This document shows positions 57,212-64,000 of a stretch of DNA of 64,000 nt, piece after piece. The notes beneath the pieces were generated by a model that had not been told where the DNA came from, made no database searches, and saw only the letters and a program-made list of their open reading frames with translations. The stretch is taken from NCBI GenBank assembly GCA_963849005.1, contig CAWKGC010000023.1:186001-250000 (forward strand), given 5' to 3'. The DNA is from CAWKGC01 sp963849005 (lineage in GTDB: Bacteria; Pseudomonadota; Gammaproteobacteria; Burkholderiales; Usitatibacteraceae). Within the stretch, counting starts at the first letter, position 1. Each line of letters opens with the position of its first letter. The position numbers and the translations under genes are program-made.

Positions 57212-58165
57212 ATGCTTGAGACAATCGGAACGCCGCTCATGTGGGCGGGTTTCTTCACCCTCGTGGTCGTGGCGCTCGTCGTCGACCTCGTCGTCATGGA
57301 CCGCCGCGCCGGCCAGGCGGTGACCTTCAAGGTTGCGGCAGTGTGGTCGGTGGTCTGGATCGCGCTTTCGCTCGCGTTCGCCGCCTGGCTCTGGTGGTAC
57401 CTCGACGGCACCGGCGACAGGGCGCTCGCCAACCTGAAGGCGGGCGAGTTCCTGACCGGATACCTGATCGAGAAATCGCTCTCGGTCGACAACATCTTCG
57501 TCTTCCTGATGCTGTTCACCTATTTCGCGGTGCCCGCCGAGCACCAGCGGCGCGTGCTGGTGCTGGGCGTCATAGGGGCGATCGTGCTGCGCGTGGTGAT
57601 GATCCTCATCGGCGCCTGGCTGATCGCCAAGTTCCACTGGGTGCTTTACGTCTTCGGCCTGTTCCTCCTGGTCACCGGGATAAAGATGCTGGTGTTCGCG
57701 AACCAGAAGCCGGACCTCGAGCGCAACCCGGCGCTCCTGTTCATGCGCAGGCACCTGAACATCACGCCCGGCTTCCATGGCGAGCGCTTCTTCGTCGCCC
57801 GGGACGGCGTGCGCTGGGTGACCCCGCTGTTCGTGGTGATGGTGCTGATCGCGATCACCGACCTGGTGTTCGCCGTGGACTCGATCCCGGCCATATTCGC
57901 CATCACGGAAGACCCGTTCATCGTCATGACCTCCAACGTGTTCGCCGTGCTCGGGCTGCGGGCCCTGTATTTCCTGCTTGCCGACCTCGCCGAGCGCTTC
58001 CACTTGCTCAGCTACGGGCTGGGCGTGGTGCTGGTCTTCGTCGGCATGAAGATGCTGGTGGTCGACTTCCTCAAGGTCCCGGTGTTCATGTCGCTGGGCA
58101 TTGTCGGCGCGATCCTGGCTGCATCGATCGTCGCAAGCCTTTGGACGGAGCCGAAAAAAACATGA
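57212..58165 (+). CDS. TerC/Alx family membrane protein, likely manganese exporter
   Basis: A 317-residue polytopic protein. LEKAGEF-like GEFLTGYLIEKSLSVDNIFVFLMLF is the first TerC metal motif and ITDLVFAVDSIPAIFAITEDPFIVMTSNVFAVLGLRALYFLL the second, each with conserved acidic residues. Its length matches Alx. The Mn riboswitch upstream supports a role in manganese efflux. SD CTGGAG lies 8 bp before the ATG. Confidence 0.93.
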   Translation: MLETIGTPLMWAGFFTLVVVALVVDLVVMDRRAGQAVTFKVAAVWSVVWIALSLAFAAWLWWYLDGTGDRALANLKAGEFLTGYLIEKSLSVDNIFVFLMLFTYFAVPAEHQRRVLVLGVIGAIVLRVVMILIGAWLIAKFHWVLYVFGLFLLVTGIKMLVFANQKPDLERNPALLFMRRHLNITPGFHGERFFVARDGVRWVTPLFVVMVLIAITDLVFAVDSIPAIFAITEDPFIVMTSNVFAVLGLRALYFLLADLAERFHLLSYGLGVVLVFVGMKMLVVDFLKVPVFMSLGIVGAILAASIVASLWTEPKKT

Positions 58166-58276
58166 CTAAACAAGGGCTTGCAGGGCGCCTTCTGCCCCGT
58201 TCCGGGGACGCGAAGAAACGTGAGAAATCAAATTGAACTGGGGGACGCCGTTGGGATAAACTAGCGCGCTTTTCAT

Positions 58277-58302
58277 CGCTCCCGGAACTTTGTCCGGGAG
58301 CG
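58277..58302 (+). other. Hairpin in the dksA leader
   Basis: Perfect 10-bp arms CGCTCCCGGA (58277-58286) and TCCGGGAGCG (58293-58302) with a 6-nt loop lie 30 bp before the dksA start. There is no clear T run, so it could be a leader structure or a weak terminator of terC. The 166-bp gap otherwise shows no gene. Confidence 0.65.
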
Positions 58303-58331
58303 CGTTTGCCGCAACTCCTGGAGAAAAAACG

Positions 58332-58754
58332 TTGGCCAGCAAGACGAAAATCCCGACCGAATCCGAAATCATCAAGATGCCGAAGTCGGACTACATGAAT
58401 GCCGCCCAGTTGGCGTTTTTCAAGCAACGACTGCTCGAACTGCAAAAGGAATTGATGAACAACGCGGGCGTCACCACCGAACACCTGCGCGAGCTGTCCT
58501 TCGCGCCGGATCCCGCGGACCGCGCCACCCTGGAGGAGGAACACGCGCTTGAACTGCGCACGCGCGACCGCGAGCGGAAACTCCTGAAGAAGATCGACGG
58601 GGCGCTGGCCCGCATCGAGGAAGGCGACTACGGCTACTGCGAGGAAACCGGCGAGCCGATCGGCATCCAGCGCCTGATCGCGCGACCGACCGCGACGCTC
58701 ACGATCGAGGCGCAGGAACGCCGCGAGATGAAGCAGAAGATGTACGGCGAGTGA
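58332..58754 (+). CDS. dksA: RNA polymerase-binding transcription factor DksA (single-Cys zinc-finger remnant)
   Basis: A 140-residue DksA from a TTG start preceded by CTGGAG. The coiled coil (AAQLAFFKQRLLELQKELMNNA through LKKIDGALARIEEGDYG) contains the tip DPADRATLEEEHALELRTRDRE with the functional Asp-x-x-Asp. The zinc finger has only one Cys (GYCEETGEPIG, then LIARPTATLTIEAQ) instead of four. It works with ppGpp on RNA polymerase. The one-Cys form is usual in many alpha- and betaproteobacteria. Confidence 0.93.
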   Translation: MASKTKIPTESEIIKMPKSDYMNAAQLAFFKQRLLELQKELMNNAGVTTEHLRELSFAPDPADRATLEEEHALELRTRDRERKLLKKIDGALARIEEGDYGYCEETGEPIGIQRLIARPTATLTIEAQERREMKQKMYGE

Positions 58755-58773
58755 TCGGCACCCGGTGAGGGTC

Positions 58774-58796
58774 AAAGGGCGCTGCGGCGCCCTTTT
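58774..58796 (+). terminator. Intrinsic terminator of dksA
   Basis: AAAGGGCGC (58774-58782), loop TGCG and GCGCCCTTT (58787-58795) with a short T run form a 9-bp perfect hairpin 20 bp after the dksA stop. Confidence 0.8.
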
Positions 58797-58927
58797 CCAT
58801 GTCCCCGCGGCGATGTGACGGCAGCAGCCGGGAATGCGGTCCACGACCTGGAACCAACCGTGCCTGCCGGCAGTCACACCGCCAATCGCCGAGACAAGAC
58901 ACCCGCAAAATCCCAACGGAGCCTTCC

Positions 58928-59791
58928 ATGCGTGACCCCGAATTCATCAACTTCGAACCCAAGACCGACTACACCCGCCGGGAGTTCGTCATGACCACAT
59001 TGGCCACCGGATTTGCCACCGCGGTGCTTCCCGTTGCGGCGCAGACAGTCATCACGACCGACACTTCGGGCCTCATTGCCGGCGAGGTGAAGATCCCCAC
59101 GCAGGGTGGGACCATGGCGGCGTATCGCGCCATGCCCGACAAGGGCAAGGACTTCCCGGTCGTGCTGGTGGTGCAGGAAATCTTCGGCGTGCATGAGCAC
59201 ATCAAGGACATCGCCCGCCGATTGGCAAAGGCCGGCTACATGGCCATCGCCCCCGACCTTTACGCGCGCCAGGGCGATGTCTCGAAGATGACCAGCATCG
59301 ACGACATCCGGCCCGTGGTGGCCAAGGTGCCGGATGCGCAAGTGATGGGCGACCTCGATGCGGCCGCGGCATGGGCCGCGAAGAACGGCGGCTCCGCCGA
59401 CAAGCTCGCCGTGACGGGATTTTGCTGGGGCGGCCGCATCACCTGGATGTACACCGCCCACAACCCGAAGGTGAAAGCCGGCGTGGCCTGGTATGGCCCG
59501 CTGGTGGGCCAGCCCTCCGATCTCAAGCCGAAGAACCCGGTCGATGTCGCCCCCGCAATCAAGGGCCGCGTGCTCGGCCTGTACGGCGGAGCCGACGGCG
59601 GCATCCCCAACGACACGGTGGACAAGATGCGCGAAGCCCTTGCGGCAGCGGGCGACAAGAGCGAGATCGTGCTCTATCCCGATACGCCGCACGGTTTCAA
59701 CGCCGACTACCGCCCCAGCTACCGCAAGGACAAGGCCGAGGACGGCTGGAGCAAGATGATGGCGTGGTTCAAGAAGAACGGCGTCGCCTGA
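58928..59791 (+). CDS. Dienelactone hydrolase family protein with Tat-like signal
   Basis: A 287-residue alpha/beta hydrolase. The N-terminus has a twin-arginine-like motif (YTRREFVMTTLATGFATAVLPVAAQ), so export is likely. The catalytic triad is visible: Cys in GFCWGGR, Asp in YGGADGGI and His in DTPHGFNADY. VVLVVQEIFGVHEHIKDIARRLAKAGY is the family opening. The substrate is unknown; classical members open dienelactones in chloroaromatic degradation. Confidence 0.9.
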   Translation: MRDPEFINFEPKTDYTRREFVMTTLATGFATAVLPVAAQTVITTDTSGLIAGEVKIPTQGGTMAAYRAMPDKGKDFPVVLVVQEIFGVHEHIKDIARRLAKAGYMAIAPDLYARQGDVSKMTSIDDIRPVVAKVPDAQVMGDLDAAAAWAAKNGGSADKLAVTGFCWGGRITWMYTAHNPKVKAGVAWYGPLVGQPSDLKPKNPVDVAPAIKGRVLGLYGGADGGIPNDTVDKMREALAAAGDKSEIVLYPDTPHGFNADYRPSYRKDKAEDGWSKMMAWFKKNGVA

Positions 59792-59916
59792 GTCCCGGCA
59801 AGGCCTGTCCGATCGATCAGGTGCAGGACGCTCACCGCGCCACCGAGTAGTGTGCAGGGCGGGGGGCGGGGTGCAAAGCCGCTATAATTTCGCGTTGCCC
59901 GTCCCCGACCCTTCTT

Positions 59917-60858
59917 TTGCCTGATCCCGTCATTTTTTTCTTCTTGCTCGGCCTTGTCGCCCGGCTTGCAAAGAGCGACCTGCGCGTGCCGCAGGCGCTC
60001 TACGAGGCGCTGGCGATCTACCTGCTCATTGCCATCGGCCTGAAGGGCGGCGTCGAGCTCGCGGCCCATCCGGCCGGCGGGCTGGGGCCGAAACTTGCCG
60101 TTGCGCTCGCCATGGGATTCATCCTTCCCGTGCTCGCCTTCGTCGCGCTGCGCTATGCCGGGCGGCTCAAGAAGGTCGACGCAGCGGCCATCGCCGGCCA
60201 TTACGGGTCGGTCTCCGTGGTCACCTTTGCCGTGGGCAGCGCATGGCTCAGCGAGCGCGGCATCGCCTATGAAGCCTACATGCCGGTGTTTGTCGCGGTG
60301 CTGGAACTGCCCGGCATCGTCGTCGGCATCCTCATCGCGCGCATCGGCGCCCCGGGCAGCCGCACGGCATGGGGACGCGTGGCGCACGAGGTGCTGCTGG
60401 GCAAGGGCGTGGTGCTGCTCGCCGGCGCACTGGCCATCGGCTGGCTCGCCGGGCCCGAGCGCATCGCGCCCCTCAAGCCGTTCTTCTACGACCTGTTCAA
60501 GGGCGTGCTTGCGATCTTCCTGCTGGAGATGGGCATCGTCGTCGCCCATCACTTGCGCGACCTGAAGCGCGCGGGCCCCTTCCTCGCGCTCTTCGCCATC
60601 GTCGCGCCGATCGCGTTCGGTGCCATCGGCGCGGCCACGGGCGCGGCGATCGGCCTGTCGCTGGGCGGCACCACGCTGCTCGCTGTACTCGCCGCGAGCG
60701 CGTCCTACATCGCCGCGCCGGCGACAATGCGCATCGCGTTGCCGGAGGCCAATCCCGCGTTGTCGCTGGGCGCCGTGCTCGGCGTGACCTTCCCGTGGAA
60801 TGTGCTCGCGGGCATTCCGCTCTGCCACGCCTTCGCACGGCATTTCACCGGAAACTGA
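59917..60858 (+). CDS. SbtA-like sodium-dependent bicarbonate transporter (DUF897)
   Basis: A 313-residue membrane protein from a TTG start with about ten helices in two inverted repeats. The helix-break motifs AGHYGSVSVVTFAVGSAWL and SASYIAAPATMRIALPEANPALSLG match SbtA. The PII-like gene directly downstream repeats the sbtA-sbtB pairing of cyanobacteria. Bicarbonate is the expected but unproven substrate. A TATAAT at 59883-59888 may be its promoter. Confidence 0.88.
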   Translation: MPDPVIFFFLLGLVARLAKSDLRVPQALYEALAIYLLIAIGLKGGVELAAHPAGGLGPKLAVALAMGFILPVLAFVALRYAGRLKKVDAAAIAGHYGSVSVVTFAVGSAWLSERGIAYEAYMPVFVAVLELPGIVVGILIARIGAPGSRTAWGRVAHEVLLGKGVVLLAGALAIGWLAGPERIAPLKPFFYDLFKGVLAIFLLEMGIVVAHHLRDLKRAGPFLALFAIVAPIAFGAIGAATGAAIGLSLGGTTLLAVLAASASYIAAPATMRIALPEANPALSLGAVLGVTFPWNVLAGIPLCHAFARHFTGN

Positions 60859-60865
60859 GGACGCC

Positions 60866-61174
60866 ATGACCGGACTCCACGACAGGAAACTGCTGGTCAT
60901 CATCACCGAGGCGGCGCTCGAGCAGTCGCTCGCCGCGGACGTGCTGCGCCTGGGCGCACAGGGCTATACCGTCGCCGACGTGCGCGGCAGCGGCCTGCAC
61001 GGGCCGCGGGCGGGCGGTTTCGACGGCGATCGCAATATCGAGATGAAGGTGATCTGCAGCGCGGAAGTCGCCCGGCGCATCCTCGAACATGTCCAGGAGG
61101 CGTATCTCGCGCACTACTCCCTTTCGCTCTTCACCACGGACGCGCAGGTGCTGCGTCCCGACAAGTTCAAGTGA
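60866..61174 (+). CDS. PII-like (SbtB-type) regulator
   Basis: A 102-residue ferredoxin-fold protein: KLLVIITEAALEQSLAADVLRLGAQGYTVADVRGSGLHG, then a short T-loop and NIEMKVICSAEVARRILEHV. It lacks the long T-loop with the uridylylated Tyr of GlnB. It starts 7 bp after the SbtA-like gene. By analogy it binds adenine nucleotides and gates the transporter. Confidence 0.85.
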   Translation: MTGLHDRKLLVIITEAALEQSLAADVLRLGAQGYTVADVRGSGLHGPRAGGFDGDRNIEMKVICSAEVARRILEHVQEAYLAHYSLSLFTTDAQVLRPDKFK

Positions 61175-62658
61175 TCCCGCGCCACTTCGTCCTCTTCTCG
61201 GTCCTCGCGCTCGCCGGCTGCGACTGGCCGGGCAAGGACGAGCCCGCGCGCAGCCTTGCGCTTGCCGAGTGCCGCCTGCCGGGGGTGGAATCGGTCGCGC
61301 AATGCGGCAAGCTCGAAGTGTGGGAGGACCGCGAGGCGAAGTCGGGACGCAGGATCGCCCTCAAGGTCGTCGTCGTGCCGGCGCGCTCCCGGGCACGCGA
61401 GCCGGACCCGATCTTCATCCTTGCCGGCGGCCCCGGGCAGGGCGCGGTCTCGCTCGTCGCGCAGGTCATGCCGCTGTTCTCGCGGCTCAACGCGTCGCGC
61501 GACCTGGTGTTCATCGACCAGCGCGGCACGGGGGAATCGCATCCGCTCAATTGCAACGACGACGGGGGGCTCACGGTCGAGTCGATGCTGGAGGACCGCA
61601 TTCCCGAGGAACTGGTTGTCGAGTGCCTGAAGAAGCTCGATGCCGACCCGCGCCAGTACGTGACGACGATCGCGATGCGCGACATCGATGACGTCAGGCA
61701 GGCGCTGGGCTACGCGAAGATAAACCTGTGGGGTGGCTCCTACGGCACGCGCGCCGCGCTCGAGTACATCAGGCTGTTCCCGGCGCACGTGCGCTCCGCG
61801 GTGCTCGACGGCGTTGCGCCCGCGACGATGCAGCTGCCGCTTTCGTTCACCTTCGACGGCGACAGCGCCTTCGAGTCCCTCCTGGTGGCGTGCGAGGCCG
61901 AAAAGGGCTGCCGCGACGCCTATCCGAAGCTGCGCGAGGACATTGCGTACCTGCGCGTGTCGCTTCGCGCGAAGCCGGCGAAGGTGGCCGTCGCCGATCC
62001 GCTTACCGGCGTCGAGGATGCCATTCCCGTGACCGAGCCGGGCTTCCTCGCGAGCCTCTTCCGGCCGCTTTACGTGGCCGAACTCGCGAGCCTGCTGCCG
62101 CTGGGCATCACCAGCGCCCGCGATGGCAACTTCAATCCGCTGTTCGCGCAGAACTTCGAGATGGCGGAGGACATCGGCGACGACCTTGCCGTCGGCATGC
62201 ACCTTTCCGTGGTGTGCTCCGAGGATGTGCCGCGCATCACGCCCGAAGCGCTGGCGAGCGCCGGCAAGGGCTTCTTCGGCCGGGCGCTCGTCGACGACTT
62301 CATCAACGCCTGCAAGCACTGGCCGAAGGGCACGGTCGACCCGGCCTACTACGATCCCGTACGCTCGGATGTACCGGTGCTGCTGCTCTCGGGCGGGATC
62401 GATCCGGCCACGCCTCCCCGCCACGCCGAGTATGTGGCGCGCACGCTCCCCAACGCCCGGCACCTTGTCGCGCCCAACATCGGCCACGGCGTGAGCATGC
62501 ACGGCTGCGCGCCCAAGCTGATCGAGAAGTTCATCAAGTCCGGCAGCGGCGCGGAGCTGGACGGCGCCTGCCTCGCGCGCATCCCGCGGCCGTTGTTCGC
62601 GCTTCCGCTGGGCGCCCGGCCTTCGGGCGGCAAGCAGGGAAAGGCGGCCCGCAAGTGA
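61171..62658 (+). CDS. Alpha/beta hydrolase lipoprotein (tripeptidyl aminopeptidase-like)
   Basis: A 495-residue protein with a lipobox (FSVLALAGC). The catalytic elements are the oxyanion region ILAGGPGQGA, DQRGTGES, the nucleophile GGSYGT, Asp in GGIDPATPP and His in NIGHGVSMHG. The C-terminal region is a TAP-like domain. It starts overlapping the PII-like stop. It likely cleaves N-terminal peptides or prolyl substrates in the periplasm, which is inference. Confidence 0.88.
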   Translation: MIPRHFVLFSVLALAGCDWPGKDEPARSLALAECRLPGVESVAQCGKLEVWEDREAKSGRRIALKVVVVPARSRAREPDPIFILAGGPGQGAVSLVAQVMPLFSRLNASRDLVFIDQRGTGESHPLNCNDDGGLTVESMLEDRIPEELVVECLKKLDADPRQYVTTIAMRDIDDVRQALGYAKINLWGGSYGTRAALEYIRLFPAHVRSAVLDGVAPATMQLPLSFTFDGDSAFESLLVACEAEKGCRDAYPKLREDIAYLRVSLRAKPAKVAVADPLTGVEDAIPVTEPGFLASLFRPLYVAELASLLPLGITSARDGNFNPLFAQNFEMAEDIGDDLAVGMHLSVVCSEDVPRITPEALASAGKGFFGRALVDDFINACKHWPKGTVDPAYYDPVRSDVPVLLLSGGIDPATPPRHAEYVARTLPNARHLVAPNIGHGVSMHGCAPKLIEKFIKSGSGAELDGACLARIPRPLFALPLGARPSGGKQGKAARK

Positions 62659-63377
62659 TCCGCGCGAGCAAGCTCTCGAAGCGCTTCGGCGATGTGGTCG
62701 CGGTCGACGGCATCGGCTTCGAAGCGCCGGACGGCCGCGTGACCGGGCTCCTCGGCCCCAATGGCGCGGGCAAGACCACGACCTTGCGCATGATCTCGAC
62801 GCTCGTGGTGCCCACGGGGGGGAGCGCCAGCGTCGATGGCTTCGACGTGGGCAGCGCGCCGGTCGAGGTGCGCAGGCGCCTCGGCGTGCTTTCGGATGCG
62901 CGCGGCCTTTACGGCCGCCTCACCGCGCGCGAGAACATCCGCTACTACGGCGAGCTGCGCGGGCTTGCGCCGGAAACCATCGCATCGCAGGTCGAGAGGT
63001 TCTCCCGCGTGCTCGACCTCGGCGCGCTGCTCGACCGGCGCACCGAGGGCTTCTCGCAGGGCGAGCGGATGAAGGTGGCCATCGCGCGCGCCCTCGTGCA
63101 CGACCCGCAGAACATCCTGCTCGACGAGCCCACCAACGGGCTGGACGTGATGACCACGCGCGCGCTGCGGGACCTGATCCGCGAACTGCGCGAGTCCGGG
63201 AAGTGCGTGGTGTTTTCCAGCCACGTCATGCAGGAAGTCACGGCGCTTTGCGACGAGATCGTGATCGTCGCGCGCGGCCGTGTCGCGGCGCAGGGCACGC
63301 CCGAGGCCATTCGCGGGGCGAGCGGCAAGGCGACCCTCGAGGACGCCTTCGTTTCCCTCACCGGGGAGGGCGCATGA
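62655..63377 (+). CDS. natA: ABC exporter ATPase, NatA-like
   Basis: A 240-residue ATPase from a GTG overlapping the previous stop. Walker A is GPNGAGKTTTL, with DARGLYGRLTARENIRYYGEL, signature FSQGERMKVAIARAL and Walker B ILLDEPTNGLD. It matches NatA-type ATPases of sodium/drug extrusion systems. It is coupled to natB by ATGA. Confidence 0.88.
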   Translation: MIRASKLSKRFGDVVAVDGIGFEAPDGRVTGLLGPNGAGKTTTLRMISTLVVPTGGSASVDGFDVGSAPVEVRRRLGVLSDARGLYGRLTARENIRYYGELRGLAPETIASQVERFSRVLDLGALLDRRTEGFSQGERMKVAIARALVHDPQNILLDEPTNGLDVMTTRALRDLIRELRESGKCVVFSSHVMQEVTALCDEIVIVARGRVAAQGTPEAIRGASGKATLEDAFVSLTGEGA

Positions 63378-64000
63378 GGCCGGCGCTCACGGTGTACCTG
63401 AAGGAACTGAAGGACAGCCTGCGCGACCGGCGCACCATGCTCATGGTGCTGGTCGCCTCCGTCATCACCGGGCCGGTCACGCTCGCGCTGATGGCGGGCT
63501 TCGTTTCCGGGCTGGAGGAAAAGGCGGCGGCGCGCAAGGTGATGATGGCGCACGCCGAGAATGCCCCGGCGCTCGTCAACTTTTTCGAGCGCAACGACGT
63601 TCAGATTGAAACGGCTCCGGAGGATTACGAGGCACAGGTGAAGGACGGGCGAATCGATGCGGTGATCGCGGTCTCGGGCGACTTCCAGGAGCGCTACCTC
63701 TCGGGGGCCGCGGCCTACGTGGACCTCGTTTACGACGACTCGCGCACCGAGGCCACGCCGGCGGTGCGCCAGGCCGAGCGACTGCTGCGCGCCTTCAACC
63801 GCGAGACCGGCGTGCTGCGGCTGATCGCGCGCGGCGTGAGCCCGGACCTCGCCGAGCCCGTCAAGGTGGAGCATGTCAACGCGGCCACGCCGAAGCAGAA
63901 GGCCGCCTTCCTGCTCTTCCTGATCCCGATGTTCGCCATCCTGGCGCCGCTCCTGGGCGGCATGACGGTGGCGATCGACGCCACGGCGGGCGAGCGCGAG
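63374..64000 (+). CDS. natB: ABC exporter permease, NatB-like (3' partial)
   Basis: The first 209 residues of an ABC-2-type permease that continues past the window. MRPALTVYLKELKDSLRDRRTMLMVLVASVITGPVTLALM opens with a membrane helix. A large extracytoplasmic domain (EERYLSG-like QERYLSGAAAYVDLVYDDSRTEA) follows, then a second helix (FLLFLIPMFAILAPLLGGMTVA). This is the NatB layout. Confidence 0.87.
   Translation, partial: MRPALTVYLKELKDSLRDRRTMLMVLVASVITGPVTLALMAGFVSGLEEKAAARKVMMAHAENAPALVNFFERNDVQIETAPEDYEAQVKDGRIDAVIAVSGDFQERYLSGAAAYVDLVYDDSRTEATPAVRQAERLLRAFNRETGVLRLIARGVSPDLAEPVKVEHVNAATPKQKAAFLLFLIPMFAILAPLLGGMTVAIDATAGERE

Overview
The window is a high-GC (about two thirds G+C) piece of a proteobacterial chromosome. 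It is most likely a betaproteobacterium of the Burkholderiales type. The evidence is several Bug/TctC solute receptors, an exosortase H pair, a DksA with a degenerate zinc finger typical of that group, a proteobacterial NAD-glutamate dehydrogenase, and many HAAT-type (liv) ABC importers. No rRNA, tRNA, CRISPR array, phage or transposase gene was seen. Genes are dense and often overlap by ATGA or GTGA. Many genes carry single-base indels, mostly in short homopolymers, that split one obvious protein over two or more frames. Most look like unpolished long-read consensus errors; coordinates here span the whole intended gene.

Layout. 1-5.2 kb: NAD-glutamate dehydrogenase (5' end outside the window) and an MFS transporter. 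5.8-11.5 kb: an Mth938-like protein, then alaC-hom-thrC (amino acid synthesis) and exosortase H with its membrane partner. 12-16.5 kb: a small membrane protein with mlaA and nadC on the minus strand, then clpB behind a sigma-32 promoter. 17-28.7 kb: catabolic genes. These are a short-chain dehydrogenase and a CoA-transferase (both heavily frameshifted), a metallo-hydrolase, three TctC receptors, a TAXI receptor, an OPT transporter, a malate/lactate-type dehydrogenase, a lactonase-like hydrolase and a LigI-like amidohydrolase. 28.7-32.8 kb: a minus-strand operon for an 11-heme cytochrome c, a cytochrome b, an 8-heme cytochrome c and a small cytochrome c, with a perfect FNR box upstream. 33-43 kb: a fatty-acid-hydroxylase-type desaturase; a minus-strand livKHMGF operon that continues into DUF1185, LysR and glutamine-amidotransferase genes; an MFS and a TSUP transporter; a Crp-family regulator. 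44-52.5 kb: an acyl-CoA synthetase-livGHMKF-PaaK-like ligase operon, which looks like an import-and-CoA-activation module for organic acids. 52.7-57 kb: an Fbp-type iron(III) importer (fbpC, fbpA, fbpB) with a small lipoprotein. 57-64 kb: terC under a yybP-ykoY manganese riboswitch, dksA, a dienelactone hydrolase, an SbtA/PII-like pair, a lipoprotein peptidase and the start of a NatAB-type ABC exporter.

The most striking non-genic signal is a structured repeat of about 330 bp with a variable tail of 40-bp units. It is present three times (about 5.3, 11.45 and 16.5 kb), each time in the gap between two convergent genes. It is built from nested inverted repeats, like a large REP/BIME element, and I do not recognise it as a named family. 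The second most interesting unit is the apparently FNR-controlled multiheme cytochrome b/c operon, which resembles an inner-membrane quinol-oxidising electron conduit split into separate subunits.
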